Positions 1-7,378 of a stretch of 64,000 nt of DNA are shown here, in pieces (within the stretch, counting starts at the first letter, position 1; every line of letters begins with the position of its first letter). Under the pieces are notes generated by a model. The model did no database searches and had not been told where the DNA came from. It was given only the letters and a program-made list of their open reading frames with translations. The translations under genes were made by a program, and so were the position numbers. The stretch comes from PALSA-1006 sp964532405 (GTDB lineage: Bacteria; Pseudomonadota; Gammaproteobacteria; Burkholderiales; Gallionellaceae), in NCBI GenBank assembly GCA_964532405.1, contig CAZHIC010000005.1, positions 1-64,000 of the forward strand, given 5' to 3'.

Positions 1-210
1 GCTGTATCTTTAATAACTGGTTCGACTTCGCAATCCAGCACAGGATTCCTCCTAGGAGGCGGTTACGAGTATGCATTTAATAAAAATTGGGCGGTAAGGG
101 CTGACATTACCATGTTCAACGGCGCTCAATTTGCCAGCGCATGGAACTTTGCCACAATAGAAAATAAAACTTTGATTCAGACAGCTGCTGGATTGAATTA
201 CAGCTTCTAA
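1..210 (+). CDS. Outer-membrane beta-barrel protein, C-terminal fragment (cut by window edge)
   Basis: The first frame is open from base 1 to a TAA at 208-210, giving 69 residues. It reads as alternating short amphipathic strands (for example GFLLGGGYEYAFNKNWAVRA) and ends in LNYSF. A C-terminal phenylalanine after an amphipathic strand is the recognition signature for the BAM machinery, so this is most likely the last strands of an outer-membrane beta-barrel (OmpA- or OmpW-like). The gene start lies outside the window, so the family cannot be fixed. It converges on the exporter operon that follows. Confidence 0.6.
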   Translation, partial: AVSLITGSTSQSSTGFLLGGGYEYAFNKNWAVRADITMFNGAQFASAWNFATIENKTLIQTAAGLNYSF

Positions 211-230
211 TCGGCTACTACTATGCATAA

Positions 231-258
231 GACCGGGGGCATCCTCGGCTTTTTTATT
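231..258 (+). terminator. Rho-independent terminator after the beta-barrel gene
   Basis: A short hairpin (CCGGGG, loop, CCTCGG, with one G-T pair) is followed directly by a run of six T. It lies about 20 bases after the stop codon of the beta-barrel gene, where a factor-independent terminator is expected. Confidence 0.6.
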
Positions 259-291
259 GCCTGCGCCCCAAGCTCAGAGAATTGAAAAAAA

Positions 292-1491
292 TCACTCCGC
301 ATGCAACGCCTCCACCGGATCAAGCCGTGCTGCGCGCAGCGCAGGCGCAACGCCCGCCGCAAGCCCAATGGTGACTGCGGTGAGTTCGGCCAAGAACACG
401 TACAGCCACGGGGTATGCACGGGAAACGAAGGGGCGAAGAAATGTACGGCTTGGGCGATGCCGATGCCTACTGCTAACCCCAGCACGCCGCCCAGCGCGG
501 AAAGCATGATGGCTTCGCCCAGAAACAGCATCAGCACTTGTTTTTCCTGCGCGCCCAGCGCGCGCAGCAGGCCGATCTCGGCGGTGCGTTCGGTGACGGC
601 CATGGTCATGATGGTGAGGATGCCGACTGCGCCGACCAAGAGCGAGATGCCGCCCAATGCGCCGACGGCGAAGGTGATAACGTCGAGCACTGAACTCAGC
701 ACTTCGAGTGCCTGTTCTTGCGAGATGATGGTGAAGTCTTCGCGCCCGTGCCGCTCTTTCAGATGTTCGCTGATAACGCGTATCACGGTATTCACATCCG
801 TTCCGGCACGGTAGCTCACTTGCACTTCGATCAGCCCCGGACGGTTGAGCAGCTCCATCGCGCGCGCGACCGGGATGAATACGGCATCGTCCAAGTCCAT
901 GCCCAGCACTTGGCCTTTGGGTTCCATCACGCCGATGACGCGGTAGCGCTGCCCGCCCACGCGCAGATAGCTGCCGAGCGGATTCTCTCCGGCGAAAAGT
1001 TCTTGCCGTATCTTCGCGCCGATCACCACGAATGCACGCGCTTGTTCGTTGTCCTCGTCCGGCCAGAAGCTGCCGCTCTGCACTTTCATGGTGAATGATT
1101 TGGCAAAGTTGCGCCCCTCGCCGAAGATGGTAGTGCGGCGCGTTTTGCCATTGAAGCGCACTTCGGTGTTGCCCATCACGCTGGGGTTGACGTTCTCGAC
1201 GTAAGGCAGACGGCGCAACGAATCCGCGTCGGCCAGCGACAGCGGCCTGACCGAACCGAAGATACCGACGTTGCCTCCCTGCGTCTGCGTCTTGCCGGGC
1301 TGGATGATGATGATGTTGGTGCCAAACTGCGAGAATTCGGCCAACACAAATTGATGCAAACCTTCGCCGATAGAGGTGAGCAAAATGACTGCCGCGATGC
1401 CGATGGCGATGCCCAGCCCGGTGAGGAAGCTGCGCATCCGGTAGGTGAGAAAGCTGGAGGACGTCAGGGCAACCATGTCGCGGAATAACAT
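292..1491 (-). CDS. MacB-like ABC transporter permease (second of two)
   Basis: The product has 399 residues with the FtsX/MacB layout. One transmembrane helix near residues 15-40 carries the family motif RMRSFLTGLGIAIGIAAVILL. A large periplasmic domain follows (about 45-270), then three C-terminal helices with the conserved stretch ERTAEIGLLRALGA before the second. MacB-type permeases do not pump across the bilayer; they transmit ATPase motion to a periplasmic adaptor. Only 4 bases separate it from the upstream permease, and it is the last gene of the adaptor-ATPase-permease-permease operon. The two permeases are related but not identical, which suggests a heterodimer. The substrate is unknown. 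Confidence 0.85.
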   Translation of the reverse strand: MLFRDMVALTSSSFLTYRMRSFLTGLGIAIGIAAVILLTSIGEGLHQFVLAEFSQFGTNIIIIQPGKTQTQGGNVGIFGSVRPLSLADADSLRRLPYVENVNPSVMGNTEVRFNGKTRRTTIFGEGRNFAKSFTMKVQSGSFWPDEDNEQARAFVVIGAKIRQELFAGENPLGSYLRVGGQRYRVIGVMEPKGQVLGMDLDDAVFIPVARAMELLNRPGLIEVQVSYRAGTDVNTVIRVISEHLKERHGREDFTIISQEQALEVLSSVLDVITFAVGALGGISLLVGAVGILTIMTMAVTERTAEIGLLRALGAQEKQVLMLFLGEAIMLSALGGVLGLAVGIGIAQAVHFFAPSFPVHTPWLYVFLAELTAVTIGLAAGVAPALRAARLDPVEALHAE

Positions 1492-1495
1492 CGCG

Positions 1496-2704
1496 TCACC
1501 TCCCCGACAAAGCGGCTACCGGATCGAGCCGCGCCGCGCGCCGCGCCGGCCACACGCTAAATAAAACACCCGTGCCCAGTGCCGTGCCGCAAGCGGCGAG
1601 CACCGCCCACCAGGGCGGGCTGACGGGCAAGCTCGGATATATCTGCCCGATGATGATGCTGCCCGCGTAGCCCAGCACCAGCCCTGCCAAGCTGCCGATA
1701 GTGGAAAGCAGCGCTGCTTCGGCGAAGAACATGGCGCGTATTTGTTTGGGGGGAGCACCCAGGGCTTTGAGCAGTCCGATTTCTTTGACGCGCTGCGCCA
1801 CGGCGATCAGCATGACGTTCATGATGAGCACGCCCGCAACGGCCAGACTGATGGCGGCGATACCGCCCACGGCCATCGTCAGCGCGGTGAGGATGCGGTC
1901 GAAAGTGGCGAGCACGGCATCTTGCGTGATAACGGTCACATCTTTTTCGCCGGCGTGACGCTGGAACATAATCGTTTCGGCGTCGTGCTTGGCCTGTTCG
2001 ATGACGTCGCGATTTTTCGCTTCAATGAGGATGCGGAACAGACCGGAAGTGTTGAACAGTTGGTGTGCCGAGGCGACGGGAACGATGACGATATCATCGG
2101 TGTTAAAACCCATGGACTCGCCCTGTGACGCCATCACGCCAATGACGCGAAAACGTCTGTCGCCCAGCCGCACCCAAGCGCCAACGGCTTGGGCGTTACC
2201 GAAGAGCTCCTGTTTTATTTTTTTGCCCAGCACGCACACCGAGGCGCTTTCGTGAATGTCGCCTGCGGGCAAAAAACTCCCCACGCCCATGCTCATGTGC
2301 CGCACTTCCATCAAGTCTGAAGTGGAGCCGAGCACAATCACTTCGCGGCTCAGCGCATCGAGTGAAAGCGTGGCAGAGCCGATGGTCAACGGAGCGATGC
2401 GCTTGACTGCCGTGCTGCGCAAAAGAGCCCCGGCATCGTCCAGCGAGATTTCGCGCGGAACCTGCCCAAGCAACAAGCCGGGACCGATGCCTGCTGTTTC
2501 AGTGCGCCCCGGCAGCACGATCACCAGATTGGTACCGAGCGAGGAAAACTGGTTGACGACATAGCGGCGCGCGCCTTCGCCCAGTGCGGTGAGGATCACC
2601 ACGGCGGCAACGCCGATGGACATTGCCAGTATCATCAATAGCGTGCGCGTGGGACTACCGCGCAGGCTGCCGGAAGCGAAATGCAGGGTGTCGGTGAGTT
2701 TCAT
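1496..2704 (-). CDS. MacB-like ABC transporter permease (first of two)
   Basis: The product has 402 residues: an N-terminal helix (TRTLLMILAMSIGVAAVVIL), a MacB-type periplasmic core, and three C-terminal helices preceded by the family signature QRVKEIGLLKALGAPPKQIR. It lacks the ATPase domain that E. coli MacB carries on the same chain; the ATPase is the separate gene upstream. It is similar in size and plan to the next permease, so a gene duplication that gave a heterodimeric permease pair is likely. The gap to the ATPase gene holds a repeat hairpin (2709-2800). Confidence 0.85.
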   Translation of the reverse strand: MKLTDTLHFASGSLRGSPTRTLLMILAMSIGVAAVVILTALGEGARRYVVNQFSSLGTNLVIVLPGRTETAGIGPGLLLGQVPREISLDDAGALLRSTAVKRIAPLTIGSATLSLDALSREVIVLGSTSDLMEVRHMSMGVGSFLPAGDIHESASVCVLGKKIKQELFGNAQAVGAWVRLGDRRFRVIGVMASQGESMGFNTDDIVIVPVASAHQLFNTSGLFRILIEAKNRDVIEQAKHDAETIMFQRHAGEKDVTVITQDAVLATFDRILTALTMAVGGIAAISLAVAGVLIMNVMLIAVAQRVKEIGLLKALGAPPKQIRAMFFAEAALLSTIGSLAGLVLGYAGSIIIGQIYPSLPVSPPWWAVLAACGTALGTGVLFSVWPARRAARLDPVAALSGR

Positions 2705-2708
2705 GGAG

Positions 2709-2800
2709 AAATCCCCCCTGCCCCCTTTTTACAAAGTGGGGTTCCTGTGTGCCTCGGTTCAAGTTCCCCACTTTGAGGAAGGGGGGTTAGGGGCGATTTA
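2709..2800. repeat. Hairpin repeat between ATPase and permease genes
   Basis: An imperfect inverted repeat. The outer arms are AAATCCCCCCTGCCCCC and GGGGGGTTAGGGGCGATTT; the inner arms ACAAAGTGGGG (2731-2741) and CCCCACTTTGA (2766-2776) match almost completely. A related C-rich/G-rich block lies near 28310-28345. This looks like a dispersed intergenic palindrome. In an operon transcript it could stabilise or attenuate mRNA between the ATPase and permease cistrons. Confidence 0.6.
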
Positions 2801-2816
2801 AGAACTTCGCACTTCA

Positions 2817-3497
2817 TCACACGCCACGCTTTTCATCAGAAAGAATTGCCCCGTCCAGCATGTGTATCTGGCGCTGCGCCCGTGCGCCGATCTCGGCATC
2901 GTGGGTGACTATCACCAGCGTAATGCCGCGCTCGGTCAATTGCTCCAACAACTTGAGCACCTCCCATCCGGTGGCGCGATCCAGATTGCCGGTCGGCTCG
3001 TCGGCCAACAATACTGCGGGACTCATCACCGTCGCCCGTGCGATGGCCACGCGCTGGCGCTGCCCGCCGGAAAGTTGATCGGGTCTATGGTCGGCACGTT
3101 CGCTCAGTCCATAACTGGCAATCAGTTCATCCACTCGCTGCTTGCGTTCTTCAACCGCGATGCCCGCCAGCATCATCGGCAGTTCGATATTTTGCGCCGC
3201 AGTGAGCCGTGGCACGAGATGGAAGGACTGGAACACGAAGCCGATTTTCTGGCTACGTACATGCGCCTGCTGTTCATCGCTCAAGTCGGTGACGTTGCCG
3301 CCGTCCAGCAGATAAGTACCGGCACTCGCCTTGTCGAGCAAACCGAGCAGATTGAGCAGCGTGGATTTACCGGAACCGGACGGCCCCATGATGGAAAGGT
3401 ATTCGCCGTCGCCCAATTTCATGTTGATGTCGCGCAGCGCGGCGACTTGTTGGTCGCCGACAGTGAAGGTACGGCTGACGTTTTGCAGCTCGATCAT
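2817..3497 (-). CDS. MacB/LolD-type ABC transporter ATPase
   Basis: The product has 226 residues and is a complete nucleotide-binding subunit: Walker A GPSGSGKST near residue 39, Q-loop in VFQSFHLVPRLTA, ABC signature LSGGQRQRVAIARA, Walker B LLADEPTGN and the switch histidine in VIVTHD. The signature and length place it with the MacB/LolD/FtsE group that powers FtsX-like permeases. Its start overlaps the stop of the adaptor gene by 4 bases (ATGA), which indicates translational coupling. It should serve the two downstream permeases. Confidence 0.9.
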   Translation of the reverse strand: MIELQNVSRTFTVGDQQVAALRDINMKLGDGEYLSIMGPSGSGKSTLLNLLGLLDKASAGTYLLDGGNVTDLSDEQQAHVRSQKIGFVFQSFHLVPRLTAAQNIELPMMLAGIAVEERKQRVDELIASYGLSERADHRPDQLSGGQRQRVAIARATVMSPAVLLADEPTGNLDRATGWEVLKLLEQLTERGITLVIVTHDAEIGARAQRQIHMLDGAILSDEKRGV

Positions 3498-4675
3498 TTG
3501 GCTGCGGGCGTCACTTCGGGTTGGACAATCACACCGGCCTTAACCCCGGCCCTATCCAGCGAGGAGACAATCTGATCGCCTTCGTTCAATCCCGAAACGA
3601 TCTCGGTGTATTCCCAATTTGCCAAGCCGGTGACAACAACGCGCTCTTCCAGCTTGCCGTCGCTCTTGTAGAGCAGTACACGCTTGCCCTCCATCAGCGT
3701 CTGGGTCGGGATGCGCACGACTTTTTCATGCAGCTCATGCACGATCTCCACGTCGGCGCTGTAGCCCACCAGCAGATTTTCCGTCTTCGACAATTCGGCA
3801 AATTCCACCTCGACTTCGACCGTGCGCGCCTGCTTCTCTAGCTCCAACACGTAAGGCGCGATGCGTTTCACTTTCCCGGCAAAAGTGCGCCCTTTGATCG
3901 CGTCCAGCGTGATGCGGCTGCTCTGCCCCACCTTCACTTTAGCGGCATCCACTTCGTCGATGGGAGCACTCACGAACATACAGCTATCGTCGATCAAATC
4001 GACTGCGGGCAAAGTCAAAATACCGGGCGGCGAAGGCGTCGCATACTCCCCCAGCTCACCGCTGATGTCCGCCACGATGCCCGCAAACGGCGCGCGCAGC
4101 ACCATGCGCTCCAACCCGGTCTTCACCACTTCGATACGCGATTGGGATTGTTTAATGTCGTTGCGTGCGCCGTCGCATGAGGCTTGGCGCGACTGGGCAT
4201 CAGTCAACGCGCGGTCGAGTTGCTGCGAAGAGATGAAACCTTTGTCTTTTAATTCTTTGGAACGTTCCGCATCGCGCTGTGCCGCTTCAGCCACGCTGCA
4301 CACCTCGCGCACCCGCATTTCAGAAGTCTTTAGTTGGTCGCGCGACAGTTTCTCCTGCGCGTGCATGTCCTGATCCCAAAGCTCCAGCAGTATCTGACCG
4401 GCGACCACGCGCTCGCCTTTTTTTACCCACATTTTGGAAATCTGCCCGCCCGCCGGGGGTGCCAGCTTGGCACGGCGACAAGGCTTGACCGTTCCCGCGC
4501 GCGTGTTGCTCACCGATGCCTCGACATTGCCCCTGTCCACTTTTTTCAGCACGACAGACACGGGCTTGCTGCGGGTGGCATACCAAACCACCGACGCCAA
4601 TGCCATGGCGACGAGCAAAATAATCAGGGTACGTTTGAACGGGAAATTGCGCTTGCTGGATTGCAATGAAGACAT
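3494..4675 (-). CDS. MacA-like periplasmic adaptor (membrane fusion protein)
   Basis: The product has 393 residues. A single membrane anchor lies near residues 14-32 (RTLIILLVAMALASVVWYA). A lipoyl-like half motif (KLAPPAGGQISKMWVKKGERV), a coiled-coil hairpin rich in charged residues (about 100-190), the second lipoyl half (LRAPFAGIVADI) and beta-barrel domains follow. This is the order of HlyD/MacA adaptors, which bridge an inner-membrane permease to a TolC-like channel. It is the first gene of the four-gene operon. No outer-membrane factor gene is visible nearby, so the complex would use a channel encoded elsewhere. Confidence 0.87.
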   Translation of the reverse strand: MSSLQSSKRNFPFKRTLIILLVAMALASVVWYATRSKPVSVVLKKVDRGNVEASVSNTRAGTVKPCRRAKLAPPAGGQISKMWVKKGERVVAGQILLELWDQDMHAQEKLSRDQLKTSEMRVREVCSVAEAAQRDAERSKELKDKGFISSQQLDRALTDAQSRQASCDGARNDIKQSQSRIEVVKTGLERMVLRAPFAGIVADISGELGEYATPSPPGILTLPAVDLIDDSCMFVSAPIDEVDAAKVKVGQSSRITLDAIKGRTFAGKVKRIAPYVLELEKQARTVEVEVEFAELSKTENLLVGYSADVEIVHELHEKVVRIPTQTLMEGKRVLLYKSDGKLEERVVVTGLANWEYTEIVSGLNEGDQIVSSLDRAGVKAGVIVQPEVTPAAK

Positions 4676-4703
4676 TTGATCTCCTGACGAAGCAGCAAAG
4701 AAA

Positions 4704-4778
4704 TGGTGCCGAAACTGAGAATCGAACTCAGGACTGAGCGTTACGAGTGCCCTGTTTTACCACTAGAACTATTTCGGC
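4704..4778 (-). tRNA. tRNA-Thr (anticodon CGU)
   Basis: The minus strand folds as a tRNA. The acceptor stem is GCCGAAA with TTTCGGC, followed by A and an encoded CCA (4704-4706). The T arm is CTGAG-TTCGATT-CTCAG, and the anticodon loop CTCGTAA is read from 4741-4747. The anticodon CGU decodes ACG (threonine). Total length is 75 nt including CCA. The anticodon stem is weak (a G-U pair and an A-C opposition next to the loop) and the D stem has one mismatch, so it may be a diverged isoacceptor. Confidence 0.8.
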
Positions 4779-4831
4779 TTTTTGAAACTGACAGTGAAAT
4801 TATATCAGCACAATGCAATACACAAAATCGA

Positions 4832-5947
4832 TTAGACCATCCACTTGTACGGGGAAACATCGAAGCGTTGCGCCTTACCTTTAATCTCGTTCAGCAACAC
4901 TTCCACGCTGGCGGGCGCCATCGTCACGCCGTAGCGAAAGTGTCCGCTGTTGATATACAAATTTTCCAGCACGGGATGACGTCCGATGCTGGGGATGTTG
5001 TCGGGCGATCCCGGGCGTAGACCCGACCAGTGCATGACGACAGGCATATCTCGCAAGGCGGGCAGCAACTCAAGCGCATGTTGCAGCAACATCTCGCGCG
5101 CCTCGCCGGTGGTGCTCTTGTCGAAGCCGATATCCTCGAGCGTGCTGCCCGCCAACAAGTGTCCATCCCGGCGCGGAATCAGGTACATGCCTTGATGCAA
5201 TACGGTGTGCGGCAACGGTGGCGTATCGAATTTGAACAGCAGCATCTGCCCGCGTATCGGCTTAATACCCAACTGCGCTGCTTGCGCACCCAGCACCTGT
5301 TTGCTCCAGGCACCGGCTGTGACGATGTAGCGTTCCGCGCCGAATTCGCCCCGCGTCGTCGCCACATGCTTGACACGCCCCGCCTCCGCAACGACTTCTT
5401 CGACCTCGCATTGTTCGACGATGCGCCCGCCGAGTTGCCCCACGCGTGCGCGCTGGGCTTGCAGCAAGCGCGGGTTGCGCACTTGCGCGACCTCCGGCAA
5501 CAACAGAGCTCCACCCTCTCCCCCAACCCCTCTCCCGCGAGCGGGGTGAAAAGCCACCCCATGCGCCGCACACCATTGCAACGCGAGTTGCATATCGAAT
5601 GGCGGCAACACCAGCATCCCGCACGTCTCATACTCCGGGTCGATGCCTGTCGATTGATGCAGTTCCGCCGCCCATGCACCGAACAAAGCCGCTCCGCGCG
5701 AGGTGAGCTGTGTCACGACATCGGGGTAATCCCACGGGCACAACGGCGACAGGATACCGCCCCCCGCCCATGAAGATTCTTGCCCCGCCGCACCGCGCTC
5801 CAGCACAGTGACGGATGCGCCTTGTTTCAGCAGCGCCTCGGCGCTTGCCAGCCCCAGCGCGCCTGCCCCCACCACCAAAAATTCAGTGCGCAAATCTTTT
5901 TCCTTCACCGTGCGCGGCACTACGGCATCGCGGTTGCGTTGTTGCAT
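4832..5947 (-). CDS. thiO: Glycine oxidase ThiO (FAD-dependent)
   Basis: The product has 371 residues. The N-terminal dinucleotide-binding motif VVGAGALGLASAEALLKQG is followed by the acidic residue of VLERG, and the C-terminal part has the DAO signature MHWSGLRPGSPDNIPSIGRH. The family oxidises glycine to the imine used for the thiazole ring of thiamine. It ends a run of minus-strand genes and lies 1 base after ispH. The segment FHPARGRGVGGEGGALLLPEV is encoded by a palindromic repeat that is also found in two other genes of this window, so the middle of the protein carries a repeat-derived insertion or replacement. The flavin and substrate domains look intact. Confidence 0.85.
   Translation of the reverse strand: MQQRNRDAVVPRTVKEKDLRTEFLVVGAGALGLASAEALLKQGASVTVLERGAAGQESSWAGGGILSPLCPWDYPDVVTQLTSRGAALFGAWAAELHQSTGIDPEYETCGMLVLPPFDMQLALQWCAAHGVAFHPARGRGVGGEGGALLLPEVAQVRNPRLLQAQRARVGQLGGRIVEQCEVEEVVAEAGRVKHVATTRGEFGAERYIVTAGAWSKQVLGAQAAQLGIKPIRGQMLLFKFDTPPLPHTVLHQGMYLIPRRDGHLLAGSTLEDIGFDKSTTGEAREMLLQHALELLPALRDMPVVMHWSGLRPGSPDNIPSIGRHPVLENLYINSGHFRYGVTMAPASVEVLLNEIKGKAQRFDVSPYKWMV
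5511..5555. repeat. Palindromic repeat (CTCTCCC...GCGAGCGGGG type) inside thiO
   Basis: The stretch contains CCCTCTCCC, CCCCTCTCCCGCGAGCGGGG and flanking C-rich sequence. It belongs to the same family as the copies in hsdM (18615-18656) and the phosphohexomutase gene (39848-39877), and as the intergenic copies near 55985-56110. It is translated in frame, so the thiO reading frame stays open across it. Confidence 0.6.
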
Positions 5948-5948
5948 A

Positions 5949-6881
5949 TTACGGTTTTGAGCTTAGTGCCTTGGGCAGCGGGAACACGACGTTCTCATGA
6001 ATACCGTCCACTTCGCGCACATTGCTCGCCCCGAGTTCCATCAAACGCGCGATCACTTCCTGCACCAACACCTCCGGCGCAGACGCTCCCGCGCTGATGC
6101 CGACATGCTGCTTATCTTGCAGCCATGCGGGGTCAAGTTCACCGGCATTGTCGATCAGATAAGCGGGAACTTTAAGATTTTCCGCCACTTCGCGCAGACG
6201 ATTGGAATTGGAGCTATTGGGCGATCCCACCACGATCACCACATCGCATTGTTGCGCCAGCAGCTTGACCGCATCCTGACGGTTCTGCGTGGCATAGCAG
6301 ATGTCATCTTTTTTCGGCCCGGTGATAAACGGAAAACGGGTCTTAAGCACCGCGATAATGCTGCTGGCATCGTCTACCGACAGGGTGGTTTGCGTCACAA
6401 AGGTGAGGTTGTTCTCATCATTTACTTTTAGCTTCAACACATCGGCAGGCGACTCGACCAGATACATACCGCCGTTGCTCTGCCCCATCGTGCCCTCCAC
6501 TTCGGGATGCCCCTTGTGTCCGATCATAACGATCTCTTTGCCCCGCTCGCGCAAGCGCGAAACTTCGATGTGCACCTTGGTGACCAGCGGACAAGTGGCA
6601 TCGAACACCGTCAATCCACGCGCTTCCGCATCGCGCCGCACGGCTTGCGAAACACCGTGCGCGCTGAAAATGAGAATGCTGTTCGGCGGCACATCCGCCA
6701 GATCTTCGATAAAGATCGCTCCCTTGGCTTTCAGTCCTTCCACCACAAATTTATTGTGCACCACTTCGTGGCGCACATAGATCGGCGCGCCGTGCAGCGC
6801 CAATGCGCGTTCGACGATCTCGATAGCGCGATCTACTCCGGCACAAAAGCCGCGCGGGTTAGCGAGTAACAGTTCCATCAT
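5949..6881 (-). CDS. ispH: 4-hydroxy-3-methylbut-2-enyl diphosphate reductase
   Basis: IspH catalyses the last step of the MEP isoprenoid pathway with an iron-sulfur cluster. The sequence starts M(M)ELLLANPRGFCAGVDRAI, the family N-terminus with the first cluster cysteine; the other two are in DATCPLVTKVH and DDICYATQNRQ. The conserved SSNSNRLRE is also present. The start is placed at 6881 or 6878 because GGAG lies a few bases upstream and the protein begins there in the family. A longer frame to 6980 only re-reads lspA. It overlaps the end of lspA by about 20 bases. Confidence 0.95.
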   Translation of the reverse strand: MMELLLANPRGFCAGVDRAIEIVERALALHGAPIYVRHEVVHNKFVVEGLKAKGAIFIEDLADVPPNSILIFSAHGVSQAVRRDAEARGLTVFDATCPLVTKVHIEVSRLRERGKEIVMIGHKGHPEVEGTMGQSNGGMYLVESPADVLKLKVNDENNLTFVTQTTLSVDDASSIIAVLKTRFPFITGPKKDDICYATQNRQDAVKLLAQQCDVVIVVGSPNSSNSNRLREVAENLKVPAYLIDNAGELDPAWLQDKQHVGISAGASAPEVLVQEVIARLMELGASNVREVDGIHENVVFPLPKALSSKP

Positions 6882-7344
6882 TTTTCTCCGGTTTATTTTT
6901 GAAGCTACCCCACAACAGCAAGGCGGCACCGATATTGATCGCGCTATCCGCCACATTGAACGCGGCGAAATGGCTCTCATTCCAATGAAAATCGAGAAAG
7001 TCCACCACGTAGCCGTATATGAGCCGGTCGATCAAATTGCCCAGCGCACCGCCGAGAATGAACGCCAGCGCAATGCAGAATAATTTTTCCTGCTGGTGTT
7101 TGCGCAACAGCCAGATGATCCACACTGACGCGGCAATAGCGATGCCGCTAAACAACCAGCGCTGCCAGCCGCCCGCATCGTTCAGCATACCGAACGACGC
7201 GCCGGGGTTGTGTATCAGCAGCAGATTAAAGAAGTCGGTGACGGTGTAACTTTCGCCGTAAGCGAAATGGCTGCTGACCCACAGCTTGGCGATCTGATCG
7301 AACACGATCACCAAGGCACTCACCCACAGCCACTTCATTAACAT
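6859..7344 (-). CDS. lspA: Lipoprotein signal peptidase
   Basis: LspA cleaves the signal peptide of diacylated prolipoproteins in the inner membrane. Four hydrophobic segments are visible. The catalytic aspartates are in GALGNLIDRLIYGYVVDFLDF and FNVADSAINIG. The start at 7344 (or the ATG at 7338) is preferred because GGAG lies 5 bases upstream; the longer frame to 7386 would only add an N-terminus overlapping ileS. It is cotranscribed between ileS and ispH, the usual order in beta- and gammaproteobacteria. Confidence 0.93.
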   Translation of the reverse strand: MLMKWLWVSALVIVFDQIAKLWVSSHFAYGESYTVTDFFNLLLIHNPGASFGMLNDAGGWQRWLFSGIAIAASVWIIWLLRKHQQEKLFCIALAFILGGALGNLIDRLIYGYVVDFLDFHWNESHFAAFNVADSAINIGAALLLWGSFKNKPEKNDGTVTR

Positions 7345-7378
7345 CCCATCTCCTGCGGCTTGCGTAGAAGCATTCCGG

